Source of the DNA: Himantopus leucocephalus
Taxonomy: Eukaryota > Chordata > Aves > Charadriiformes > Recurvirostridae
Length of the DNA: 64,000 bases
Direction of reading: 5' to 3'
NCBI GenBank assembly: GCA_003993805.1
Contig: RSEF01000031.1
Coordinates: forward strand, 52,193,907-52,257,906
The notes under the pieces are model-generated. The model was given only the letters and a program-made list of their open reading frames with translations. It was not told the origin of the DNA and did not search any database. This document shows, in pieces, positions 1-11,661 of this stretch. Position 1 is the stretch's first letter. Every line of letters starts with the position of its first letter. A program made the translations under genes and the position numbers.

Positions 1-355
1 CTGGTGAGGCCCCACCGCGAGTGCTGTGTTCAGTTCTGGGCCCAGTTTCGTCAGTCATCCAAATACCTAGAAGATAGATATGGACGAGGAGTTGCTTTCT
101 GTTCACAAAGATGCACGGTGAGAGGAGAAATTTTGTCTCGGTGTAAGAAAAAGAAAATCTGTTAGAAATATTAAACATTGGAGTAAGTTCCTGAAAGGCA
201 TGGTGGAATCTCCCTAACTGGAAATATTGAAGGCTCATCTTGGCAGCACCCTGGCTTACCTGATGTAAGGCCTGATGAAGTTAAGGTCCAACAGAGGGTT
301 GGAGACTGGATCGTTTCCTGACATCTTTTCCAACCTAGACTGCCCTGTGATGCCA
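1..355 (+). mobile_element. Old CR1 LINE 3' fragment, cut by the window's left edge
   Basis: The window opens with CTGGTGAGGCCCCACC and continues with a block reading 'tgttcagttctgggccca', which is CR1 sequence near the ORF2 end. The right part has a diverged 'aactggaaatattgaaggctc' segment and ends 'cttttccaacctagactg', matching the CR1 3' UTR layout. The part between is degraded and seems to carry a deletion. The element lies in + orientation and begins before base 1. Confidence 0.75.
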
Positions 356-2725
356 TGGTTAGAGCTGTTTGGCAGACTTGGCTCTGGGCAGAGACAGCAA
401 GGTCGTGCATTAGGCAGTAGCAGAGATGTCTGAAGAAGTCTGATTACATTTACTGACTTAGTCAATTAATGGGCTATTTTTAATGCAAATATTAGATTTT
501 CAGTAGAACCAGTAAGGAAAATGAAAATTGCTTGCTGTGCTTTTTTATCCTTCTTCTTTTCATTGTTTTCTAGTAGAAAGTAAAAGAAGATCTACTGATG
601 CGAAAAAATTAAAAATACAGGCGTGATGCAGTCGGAATTTTAAGATCAAGTTAATCTTAAGTAATGAACTAAAAGAATCTGTTTACATTATTCATATTTT
701 TATATATATGTAGTAACATGGTGCTGCTTTATGACAATCCAGCAGAAGCAGATCTGTTGACTGCATGTGTTTCCTGGGGCTATTTGCTTTGCCCGCCAGA
801 TAGTTGAAATGAAGCGGCACTTCTTGGTTCAGCTGGCCAAATAGCATGTGCTGCCTCTCAGGTGGAGGGCAGAGCAAAGATATTTGACGTACTGTATTAG
901 TAAAGCTGGGAGAAATAGTAAAATCGAACAAATGGGTGTCCTGCGGCAGGAAAAGCTGCAAGCAGAGCTGTAAGGCAGATTTCTTGAGGCAGACACTGCT
1001 GCCAAGAGGAGGTACGTAAACGATGGGAATTCAGGGTATTTTAGTCTGATTCTGGAATAATGTTTCTTGGTGATGAACTGATGTCTTCAGTAGCCCTGCA
1101 TGCTCGTTCCAGTTGTACGTGATTTGATTCCACATAGCATCCACCTGGTTTGGATATTTCTGTGTCACTGGAGCATCTGCGTTAGATGCAGACTAGTCAG
1201 GCGGGGTGGCGATATTTAATTCTTTGCACGTGCATGTTCTGGAAGGCATTGGAGGAAGCAGGTATGTCAGAGAAAGCTGGCTGCACCTCTTACCCTTCCC
1301 CAGTCTCTTTTTGTGCCCCTCCTCAGCGCAGAGTCTGGAGTAGAATTAGAAATGCCTTGCCGTGTACGAGGATCTGGGCTACAGACCTGGATTCACTGCG
1401 TTTCCAGCCGCTTTGTCTGTCTTTCTTTTCAGGAGTGTTCAGTTAATGCCAGACAGCCCTTCTGAAAGTTGCACTATTACTTAACAGCAGAAAGGGAGAA
1501 AAAAAGTGGTTTTAAAGTACTAGGCACATATGCACATGTCTAGGGCTTTTTAGCATCTTTTGATGGTAGCCTAAGCAGAAATCATTTCCCTAGAGTTTTC
1601 CAGTCTCTCTCTTTCTCTCTTCTTCTGTGCCTGTCCTGCAAATTACTTTGGTAATTCTCCTAAGAGAAGGCTCTTTTAATAGTCTTCAAGTTTGTCTGTG
1701 TTCAGAGGCCTTTTTCTCTCCCAGCTGACCCATGGGATTGCTTGAGAGAAGATGGCATTAAAAAAAGATTAAAAATTCTGGCTTTGTCCTGTAACTGCTT
1801 AGTATGTACAGAGATGAGGCTGTTGAGAGTCAGTCTTCTCCACCCCATCCTTCAAGCCAGAATCCGTTTAAAACCAATAGTCTAGTACAATCATCTTAAA
1901 ATGTCATCCAAAACAGTTCTATGAACTGTCACAGGGCCATTTCAGGTATATTATGAAGGAATATTGTGCCAAAGCCTTGTGACTTATCCTTGCGATGTAC
2001 ACTGACAGGAAAATCTGATTCTGTAATTAAAGAGCATTTCACGCAACTGTTTGCCAAATAATTCTGTTGCTTCAACATTTCTTTTTATCCTCATCAGTTG
2101 AGGTGCAGCCCCATGCACTAATGGAACAACATAATACAAATCTTGCATTGAATATGGCATTATTACATGTTACACGGGCTTTTTGTGAGGCTTCAATGGC
2201 AGTGTGTTAGTTCCTCATAAATGTTAATTCCTTGAATTTTACCTAGTGCCTGCTGTTCATGGAGGATTCTTACCGTCCTTTTAGAGGAAGGTCGTGGTGA
2301 AATTAATTGAAATTAATGTCCTGCTCATCAGCGTACACTCATTTTGGGTGCTGAGATTGGGAAAGCCAGGAAGGTTCTTCAAAGTTCTTAAAACAGGAAT
2401 CCAATGGTCCGTAGTTCTGAGCGTTGGAGGAAATAATTCAGGCTGAATGCCCAGAAAATTGGAAATATACAAAAAGAGGTTATCTGACAATGTGTTGTTT
2501 TTCAGGAGTTGAGTAATTTTCCATAAGAACACCTGCAAATGCCTCCTGTGAACAGAGTTCTCCAGGCAGTGTTCTCTTGCCTTCGCTGCAGGATCACTTT
2601 TTCTGTCCCCAGAGTTGCTTGCCCGATTCATTAGGTAACTATCCATCTGCCTCAACAGGAGTAGGGTTCTCTGTACACTTAATTATTGATATTCTGCTTA
2701 TTTAAGAGAGTATTGTATTATATGG
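356..2725. other. Upstream flank or intron 1: nothing identifiable
   Basis: AT-rich sequence with no CpG island, splice-framed exon or repeat I can name. A 124-codon minus-strand frame at 2281-2655 has no recognisable domain and no partner exons, so I treat it as chance. Confidence 0.5.
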
Positions 2726-3300
2726 TGTGGTGGTTTAACCCCAGTAGGCGGCCAGCTACCGCCAGCCTCTCAATCATTCTCCTCCCAGTGGGATGGGGGA
2801 GAGAATCAGGAGGGTAAAAGTGAGAAAACTCATGAGTTGAGATAAAGACAGTTTAATAGGGAAAGCAAAAGCCATGCACACAAGCANACAAGCAAAGCAA
2901 AATAAGGAATTGCAGGTATTTAACCATCTCCAGGAAAGCAGGGCTCCATCATGTATAACAGTGACTTGGGAAGACAAATGCTGTAGCTATTAACATCACC
3001 CCTTCCTCCTTCTTGCCCTAGCTTTGTATACTGAACATGACGTCATATGGTGTGGAATATCCCTGTGGTCAGTGGGGTCAGCTGTCCCGGCTGTGTGCCC
3101 TCCCAACTCCTCGTGCCCCCCAGCCTTCTCGCTGGTGGGGCGATGTGAGGAGCAGAAAGGTCCTAGATGCTGTGTGGGCACTGCTCAGCGGTTAACGTAA
3201 ACGTCCCTGCATTATCCACATTGTTTTCAGCACAAATCCAAAACAACGCCCCATACAGGCTGCTAGGAAGAAAACTAACTATCCCAGACAAAGCCAGTAT
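2726..3300 (+). mobile_element. Avian endogenous-retrovirus solo LTR, near full length
   Basis: It starts TGTGGTGGTTTAACCCCAG, followed by a 'gggatgggggagagaatcag' block, GTTTAATAGGG, and later 'ggtgtggaatatccctgtgg' and a GC-rich part ending around 'tatcccagacaaagccagta'. I recognise this as a multicopy LTR family of bird genomes. No retroviral internal region or coding sequence flanks it, so it is a solo LTR. The second copy at 15402 shares the same block order. A single undetermined base lies at 2887. No clear target-site duplication could be fixed, so both ends are approximate. Confidence 0.82.
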
Positions 3301-6300
3301 GTGCATTCAAAGCTGCTGCTACGACAGAAGAATTCTTGACGATCATTTTCAACCTTGTGTTTGGTTGGTAAGACCATCACATTGTACACTTCCCAGAGGT
3401 GTGTTGAGGTTGTGCTGCCTCTTTGTATTCTTTTGACATGTTTATTTGATCATGTTTACATGCCTATGTTTATGAAGGTCATTTCCAGCATTTCAAGAAA
3501 GTTAAACTGAGATAATTAAAGCTTCAGCACGTGGAATTCTGTTGACTCTGCCTTGTGTAAACAACTGAGTTGCTGACACGGTCGGGACGCTAATGCACAT
3601 AGCTCGTAGTCCTCTGCTTTTTGAGCTTACGGGGTAAATAACACTGGAAGGTAGCTGCTGTGCAAATAAATCAACCCTTAGTGTCAGCTGCAGACATGTA
3701 CTTTATCAGCAAGTACCACCACCGTTTGGTAGCATGCAAAGATGTACTGAGATTCAGGGACTTTGGGATCCTTGCCAGTTTCTTTGTATTCTAGTGGTTA
3801 AAGATCCTGCCCTTCTACCATTTATTACTCCCTTTCTGTGCATCTTCCCTCTGGCTTTTTGCAGCTGTATGGAGCATGCTGTAGGCAAATAGGTAAATTT
3901 TCTGGAAATTCTGATAAGTCTTAATAAGTCTATATTAAATGTGTGCAAAAAGTAATTTTTACTTGAGCAGATCTGGGCAGGCTTTAAGGGTAATGGCAAG
4001 AGGCACACACTGCTAAGCTGGTCCTCTGGCTAAATTTCTGATCTCTGCAACATGGAGATGCTGTAGCTACTCATTAACATCAGCAGAACTGAGCAGAAGA
4101 TGCTGTCTCCAAACCTCCTTCTTATACAGGAGGTAGACATTTTAGCTGAACTTTTTCAAAACCGTTTAGTCTAAAGCAGACTGGAAATAATTGGCTTTCA
4201 GAGCTGAAGTTTGGCAAACCTATAAGCAGTTGAAAATAGCATCTTGTAAGTGAAGGAAAGTGAAGTACAACCTTAATTGAAGCAGTTGTTACTGATGTCA
4301 TCTGTAGTGCCCTAAAAGCAGGAATAGATAAAATCTAATTAGACAGAAAATACTAGTAACATTAAAGTATGTATTTTTTTGCTTTGTTGAGCCAATACAG
4401 AGAAGGGACTAGAGCCAAACTGTCACCCAGCCGTCTCTTTGAAGAAAAACTGGGTCTCACTCAGTCATCAGCCACATTGCACAAATCTAACCCATACTTG
4501 CCCCTAGCTTGCTTGGGATGTCAGTTTACAGAGAGCAAGGCTCTAATTCAGCTGTATTCTAGTAAAGCAGCGCGGTACAAAGAAGTATTGTGATGACTCC
4601 TGTTCAGATTATGTCCAGATAAACTTGATGGACTTGTGCTATTTGAAAATACTTGTGTGTTTTCTTCTTATGTTGCACTTGTGGTGGGTTAGCACTACAA
4701 TTATTTATAGCCTTTGTTTGGAACACTTGTAGCATTGACTTAGTGTCAGGTATTGCTAATGTAGAGCAAAATCATATACTACTATTTTATTTGCCACGTT
4801 TCTAGCAGCCTTTACACAATGAAGAATAATTGAAGTCTGTAGAAATCTGTGTATGTGTGCATTTTTTTCAGAGTCGGAATATATGATACAGTGTCTAGTT
4901 TGATTTGAAGACTATTGCTATTATACAATCACGAGCTCAGGGGTCCAAACTTCCAGTACCACTTTACAAACATAAAATATGTATATATATTCCCTTAAGT
5001 GTGCAAAAGTCTGTTGGGTTTGGTTGGTTTTTGTTTTTGTTTTTTTGTTGTGTTTTTTTTTTTTAATTTAATGACCATTTGTTTGTGAAGCCATGCTTCT
5101 GTAGTTGCCTTAGTAAGGGTATGATGAAAATGCAGCTTTTTTTGTCTCACGTGAAGCCATGACACCAGAATATTTCTGCTGTCCAATTATTTTAAGTATT
5201 GCTGGGCATTGAGTTGAATAGGCACAGAATATACGTAAGATACTGTGATAGAATACTTAAGTTTGCATGGAAAAGAAAGATACATACAAATAAATATACA
5301 TTATCTTGGCGATAAACTTACTGTAAATATTTCTGTAAGTGAAATGGTAACCAGTTTTTAGGAAGTATGCTTGCTGTAGCTAATGCAAAAAACAATCGCA
5401 GAAGAGGTGTTTATAAAAGAATCATCTAAGTAATTGTACAGAATAACACATTTAAAATAACCTGTATTTATTACGAGAAACTTGATAATGGTGTTTGTGA
5501 CTTATGTGGAGTGGTCAGTGCGTGGAATGGTCGGTGCATGCAGTTAAAGATCACTGGGGCTTGAAACTGATGCCTAGAATAAACTGAAATTCCTGCATTT
5601 GTCTGTAAGCAACCATTCAGAGAGCTCTATAATTTTCCCACTGTTCATTTCTGCACCATCAGACTGTAGTTGATTCGACATCTGTCTGTCAAAGAAAGGA
5701 AATCCAACCCTCTCATCTAATTTCTTCTATTTGTCATTTAAACAAATATCAGTGAGGGATTCAACAAACTGCTGTGTTCACACAAACAATGCATAAAATA
5801 CTGTGTGCTTGTTTCATCCTCATTCTAATATCAAGTCCTCCCTCCAGTGGCTGCTGTAACAGTTTTTTACTTCATCAAAAAGGACCGGAAATTCTCTCTC
5901 TCAAAGCTAAATTCAGATTTATTTGTTTGTTTGTTTATTTTGGTGCTTCCAGCTTGGCAAGTGAAGCTGTTAAGGTATCTACTTTTTCCTCAGTGGCAGG
6001 GTCTTCATCTGCTAGGGGAACAAGGGTATCCATTGCAGAGGCAAGGATGCCGGGGATTCTTGGTTGCTGCATTGATTAATCTGATTAGGGGGTGGGGATT
6101 ATTTTATCAAGGTAAATTTGTTTGGGTATATTTTATGTTTCCTCCCTTGGGTAATAACAAGTCTTTGAGCACCTGTATGTATTTTGTAATTGCATTAACC
6201 TACCTATACCCAATGACGAGTTTTCAAATGTTGTGTAGGGAGGACTACCCAATTTGTATGACTAGAAAAGTTTTCACCTGGGCTATCACAAAACACTATC

Positions 6301-8116
6301 ACTGTCATTTTCTAGCACTACTAATAACTTTAACTGGAATGGGATATTTTCTTTTCTAAACGATTTGCTGGAATGTACATGGTTTTGTGCTGTAAATGTA
6401 CAAACTGGTGATGGACAACATTTTGTATTTGGTGAACTTTTGTCACTGGACTATTTGGAAGCATCTGAGAAAAGTCTCTAATACCATCCACTTGTTCAAA
6501 TTGAAATTTGAGTAATTTTAATGTTTACATTGACTTTGTTATATGCTAGAAAACACAAAAAAAAGTCTCTGTGGTTTTGCTGTTATTTTTGTTGATTACT
6601 TTTGTTATGAGTGCTAACGTGATTAAAGTGTTACTCAAAAGATGCACATTTTAACTGAATCATGTTGAGTTGTGTCATAATTTAAAAAGTACACAATCTA
6701 AGCAGAGCTTTCCTGGTGGAATTGTGTCTTTAAAAGACTTTTGGCAGTGTACTGTCATTTGGCATCATCTTAATCTGAACAGCCTTCTCCAAAGGAAGGT
6801 GTCAAGTCTCCCATAGGTCCAATTTGTAGAATGGATTATTGGATTTTCTTGAACCCCATCTTAAGCAAACAAACAACCCCCCCACCCTCCCCAAACCCTC
6901 TCCTTAGTTAATAACTATCCCTTCCTTTAAATTGCTGTATTTTTCCTTAATCTACAAGAAAATGTTTCATGTAATAGGTTTTCTCTGAAGATAATAGAAA
7001 AATAGTGTTTATTATGCATTATTTATTGATAATTTTTTTTTCTGTTGCCCTTACAGTGAACTGCTGTTACTTAAAATAAACTATTTTGGGGTTCTTTCTT
7101 ATAGGTGTAAGGATTAGGGAGCCAGTAGTAGTTGGTGAATCCTGTTACTCTTTGTTTGAGAGTTACAAATTGCTACAGAGGTACAGTTCATGCAGATTCA
7201 TCCATGGTGAAGTGTATTGGGGAGAAGAGTGAAACAAATTGGTAATGACTTACAGATAAAAAAACGAACCAAAAAAGATGAAGGGAAGAAGAATTCAAGG
7301 CATAGAAGTCTTTTTATTGAGAAGGAAGAAGCGGTGATTGTGACATGGTAGTTTGCTCCCGGGATGTCAGATTCAAGGGCAGAAGGGTTTGCAGATTTGA
7401 ATGTCTGGGTTGCCTTCTCTGCAATAGGAGAAACTTGGAAATATATTTTTCATGTAAATTCTCACCTTGAATATATTGAGGTTCATTCCTTAGCTGGACT
7501 TTTACTCTACACATTTCAATGCCAGTAATGTATTGTAGAAATCACAGTGGTTTAAAGCTGTGTGCTCCCTGCAGTTTTGCCAAAATGAAACTGTATAGTA
7601 CAGTAAGAACAATAAAGTGGAATTAATTGATGAAGAAAGTCCTTTAAAGATTGTGGAAGTTCTGTTGATTATGTTTTGGTTTTTCTTCAATCTTCTACTT
7701 TGGCCTTACAAGCGTGGTGCTTCTCCAAAAGGGTTCGCATTTACTGATGTTACATTAGAATCACAAAAAAGAAGTATTGATTAGATAGTTGTCCTTTTAG
7801 GATTAGGGAGAAGTTAGGGTTTATTCCTGTGAACTTGAATCTTCCAGCCAACTTGATACTGGAGTGCATGTCACATTTTGTTGTAAACAGTCTTAATCCC
7901 GGATAGTGTGATGAGACTTTAGAGTGTCCAGTATAAGTTTTGAAGGAGAGGAAAAAGTCAATTTTAATTTTACCTTACATATCATAGGGGTTTATAATAC
8001 TCAGGGAAGTTTTGCTTTTGGAACAAGTTCTGGATTTTTGTGATGTAAAGCAGTAGCAAATCAGATCTGTTGAAGCAGATGTCAGTAATTAATTTCCAAC
8101 TCTTGTTTATTTTCAG
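3301..8116. other. Intron 1 / 5' region: no exon seen
   Basis: AT-rich sequence with runs of T (for example 5041-5064) and no recognisable gene. The longest frame in the window, 170 codons at 5847-6359, is rich in Leu, Phe and Tyr, overlaps another open frame and shows no family motif, so it is probably chance. The FAM172A promoter and 5' UTR exon were not found here. Confidence 0.5.
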
Positions 8117-8240
8117 GTTGTCCTTCGATGATTAATGTACATTTACCTCAGTATTTTCAATCTGTTGACAGCTGGGATAATGATGGCTCAGCTCCAGCAA
8201 GGAGGTCCAGACGAAAAAGAGAAGACTACTGCATTAAAGG
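8117..8240 (+). CDS. FAM172A: FAM172A coding exon 1 (start codon at 8135)
   Basis: The acceptor is TTATTTTCAG ending at 8116 and the donor is GTATGA at 8241. An in-frame TGA at 8129 is followed by ATG at 8135, giving MYIYLSIFNLLTAGIM and then MAQLQQGGPDEKEKTTALK, with one base carried into the next exon (phase 1). The 16-residue hydrophobic leader before MAQ has exactly the length of the human leader, which supports 8135 as the conserved start. It resembles a weak signal peptide lacking a basic n-region. ATG 8135 has a poor context (T at -3, T at +4). ATG 8183, the MAQ methionine and residue 17, has A at -3 and G at +4. Initiation there would give a leaderless cytosolic or nuclear form. Bases 8117-8134 are 5' UTR. 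The acceptor implies at least one upstream non-coding exon. Confidence 0.93.
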
Positions 8241-11200
8241 GTATGAGTCTTTTTGCCTTCTTTTTACATATGTTGACGTTTCAGAAACAATAACTAAGGA
8301 AAGGAAAAGAATTTGATATAACTACGGGTTAGAGTCTGGGAACTGCAATACTGGAAGAAACTATTAGTCCATCTATGCTAATGCTTTTTGTCTAATGGTG
8401 TGTCCATTATCAGTGTTTTCGTAAGAGGATATAAAAAATAATGATCTGTGGTAAGGAGGAACAGAATAAGATATCCATTAATTTTTTTAATTTTCATAAT
8501 TATCCTTTGAGAAAGTTGACTGGTGCTTTTGTGTTCTCAGTTTCTGGGAGTTATCATTTAATTTTTATGCCACTTATGTTTTATAATTATGCAACCATAT
8601 TACAGCTTTTAAAAATCTCTTTGACTAGAATGTTAGCAGGGAAAACATTTTCAGGACATCGATTTCCATGTTGATTTTATAAAGTTTTCATTGTATTGTA
8701 TGTTTTAAAAAAGTAAATGGACCTAAGTGACAGCAGAGTAATTTTCTCGAGGAAAAAATAAATTAAAGAAATGACATCTTTTAAATAGTGTTTTTCAATT
8801 TTGGAAGTACATAGAGTTGGTTAGACCTACAAGTAAGCTAACCAAACATTGGATTTAAAGTACCTGCATGACATATTTAGTCTCTAAATCGTCTTTCAAA
8901 AGAGCAAAAAGAATATACCTTGCAGGTCCAGTGTAAAAATTGGATTTCTACCAAAGTATTATTAGGAATATATATTCTGTTTTGCAGTGATGGTAGATGA
9001 TGTTTCTTCAGTTACAACTATGTTTTTGTGAAACGTTGGTGAAAACGCATGTGGCGCTTTTCTCAAGCCTTCTACTAATTCTGTTAAATTACTACATTTT
9101 GAGGAAATTATACTTCATGTTTGGAATAGTAGAACTCCCATTTTTTACTTGGCATTAATTTGATCTTCATTAAGGATTAGTGTCTGAGAAAAATTCCACA
9201 TAATGAAAATGTTCTGTGAGGATGTTGTTTTCTCCATATGATCTAGTGAACAAATGTTGAGCTATAGAAGGTCTCCTGCAGATAGCTCAGTTTTGAGCTC
9301 TGCTGAAGTAGTCTCAAATTGAGTTGGGGAGTCCAAGATCTTAGGCGGGAATTGTGAATCAGATCTTGAAAGAATCTCAAAGTTATAAGAACACTTTAGC
9401 TAATTTTAACTTGAAAAATTGCACAGGAAGAAAGTGGCCGTGTTGGTGGTTGGAGCACAGACTGATTGCCGTCTTTCTGAGTGACTCTGATGGAAGCTGT
9501 AAATCATGACAAGCAGTACACAGTGCAGATAAGCTTAATGTAGTTCATCTAGTATTGCCCTTGCTCCTCAGGCGACGGATATTTTATTATATAGCAACTG
9601 ACACTTCTGTGTAAACACATTTCCAAATAGGTCACAGTAAGAAGACAGGATAACTCTGGTTAAATTAAATTCTAGAGAAGTGGTGTGACTGGAGTCTCTT
9701 CACCAAGGAAAGACGTGCTAAAGACTGTTTTGCTACCTTGACGTTGTGAAAGTACAGAGGAAGAAAAAGCATGCTTTTTACATCCTGTTGTGAAAAACTT
9801 CTTTGGCGAAGTCCTTTTCCTTCTCCGATCATTTGGATGAGGACCAAAGCAGCTCCCACAGAAGTTTCAAAGGACAATGCACAAGAACAAGCATACAATT
9901 GCCTATGTGAAATTAATGTCCTGGGACTTGCTATTAAACAGATTTGATGTAAAAGTGAGCTATGGTTCAGAAAGCCACATTTAGATATCTTCCAGTCAAT
10001 GTCCAATGTTGTATAGCTATTTAGATACCACAGAGATGCTTAGATAACATAGCATGGGTTGGAGAGAGGTTGAAAATGACCATACTAAATGGCCTTTGGT
10101 CCTTCAGCTTTACCTGGTGAAATCAGAGAAGGAGGAGCTGGAGACAGACATACGGACACTGGAGTGATTGTCACGTGAACCTGAAGAGTTATAAAAGGGC
10201 AGGCCAAGGAACTCTCGAGAATATTGAAGCTAATTTTCGGTAGTAGTTTTTAAACACTGTAGAAATTTCAAAGGATTAATGTACCAATTCTAAGCTTAGG
10301 TAACATGGGTAGCCTGTAGGCTTGTCACTGGTGACAAGAGTAAGCAAAAATAGTGATTCAAAACCTATTCAAATAACGACTTTAAGTAATTAAAGGATGG
10401 AAGTGCAGTTATTGTCAAACAAAGCAGCTTCAAAGAAAATTAGTCTTTTCAAACTGTTTTCTTTCCTTTGAGCTACAACTTTGAATGGTAAAGTTAATAA
10501 ACCAATATACTTAGAATACTTAATGCATTTCCTTGGTAATATGTGGTATCTTGATTTATGAAACAACAGTAGTGAAAAGTCAGTGTAGAACTCCTGAACT
10601 GAATGTTTGTGTGGTCTTCAAATTCATCTATGAGGAAATAGGAAAATATATTTCAGTGGAATCCTGCTGAATCATTTCACCATTATTTTTTATTAATAAT
10701 CAGAAAGCATGTTAAAATGATAGCATCGGATTGTATGGCTGATGAGCAAGGAGGAGAGGAGAGATGATTGTACGCTATTATCTGTGGATGCAGTAATTGT
10801 TTAATAGTTAGATGTAACCAAAAGATGTCCCTATATGGTTGCCTCTGGTTAAATATAAATCCTTAAATCGAGTGTAAATAATGCAGACTATACTTATTTT
10901 AGTGTACTTGCACTGGTGAATGCAGACTGTAGTAGGTTGTACCATCCTAGTCTGAAAATGATGTGTATGTCACGGCCTGCTATAAAATGGATGGCAGTTT
11001 TCTCTGCCTTGAGAGTTGTTGAAGAAGGGTGGTTGAGAGAAGGATTCCTATAACTCCATCTATTTGGGTATCAAAGGGGAGGTTGAGGAGTGTTGTGATC
11101 ACACAGCTGGAATGCCTGTGAGATGACGTGCATTTGATAATCTGAGCTCTTCAAGAAGGCAAACAAGAGTGTATCAATGACTTGATATTGAAGCTAGGTA

Positions 11201-11572
11201 AGTTCATGTTAAAACAATGATGCATACCGGAGACGTGTTTCTAAGATTGAGGGTAATGAATCATTGAAACAAATCACTATGTCTTTGGTGGCTTCTCTGT
11301 TGCTGGACATCTTTTGATCAGCATTAAGATACAGATAGGTAAATAAAGAAAGAAAAAAATAGGAAGATATACTGACAACGAGGCCTGGCTTTTGAATCTG
11401 GAATGAAATTTCCCATAACGAACTCCTATGTTTAGTAATGTGTAGGATGTCCTTCTGCCCTTAAGATCTACAAATCTGAACAAACGTGTTTTGTCAGTGA
11501 TAATAGTGAAATAAAAAAGACATAGCATTCATTATGTAATTTTTCTTTTCTTTTTTTAGATTTACTGTCTAG
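8128..11572 (+). other. Overlapping upstream ORF of the FAM172A mRNA (41 codons, spliced)
   Basis: An ATG at 8128 lies 7 bases before the FAM172A start in a different frame. In the spliced mRNA this frame runs through exon 1 (to 8240) and ends at TAG 11570-11572 in exon 2, making 41 codons. Its context is weak (T at -3, A at +4). I see no reason to think the peptide has a function. If translated, it would capture scanning ribosomes and lower use of the 8135 and 8183 starts, because it overlaps both. Confidence 0.4.
8241..11559 (+). other. FAM172A intron between coding exons 1 and 2
   Basis: 3319 bases with a GT start and a polypyrimidine-AG end. I identify no repeat or secondary gene in it. 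The only minus-strand frame above 100 codons (9665-10006) shows no known motif. Confidence 0.8.
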
Positions 11573-11661
11573 AATAGACTTGGATGAACTAATGAAAAAA
11601 GATGAGCCACCACTTGAATTTCCTGATACTCTGGAAGGATTTGAGTATGTTTTTAATGAAA
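11560..11661 (+). CDS. FAM172A: FAM172A coding exon 2
   Basis: A long pyrimidine tract and AG at 11558-11559 precede the exon; the donor is GTAAGT at 11662. The exon is 102 bases, entered and left in phase 1. The first two bases complete Asp36, followed by [20 protein letters not shown] and then [13 protein letters not shown] (residues 37-69). The acidic [12 protein letters not shown] segment and the FEYVFNE motif are hallmarks of the FAM172A N-terminal region that leads into the ARB2 fold. It is a symmetric exon, so skipping it would keep the frame and remove 34 residues. Confidence 0.97.

Noticed and set aside
2774..3181. Minus-strand frames here and at 15478-15798 share peptide segments such as SSQVTV and ALLSWRWLNT
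   Set aside because: The shared peptides are antisense translation of the two related LTR copies, not homologous genes.
5847..6359. 170-codon + strand frame, the longest in the window
   Set aside because: Leu/Phe/Tyr-rich composition, an overlapping second frame at 5774-6079, no family motif and no splice partners; it fits a chance frame in AT-rich DNA.
8128..8316. 62-codon genomic frame starting at ATG 8128
   Set aside because: It reads through the exon 1 donor into the intron. In the spliced mRNA it is a 41-codon upstream ORF, reported as such.
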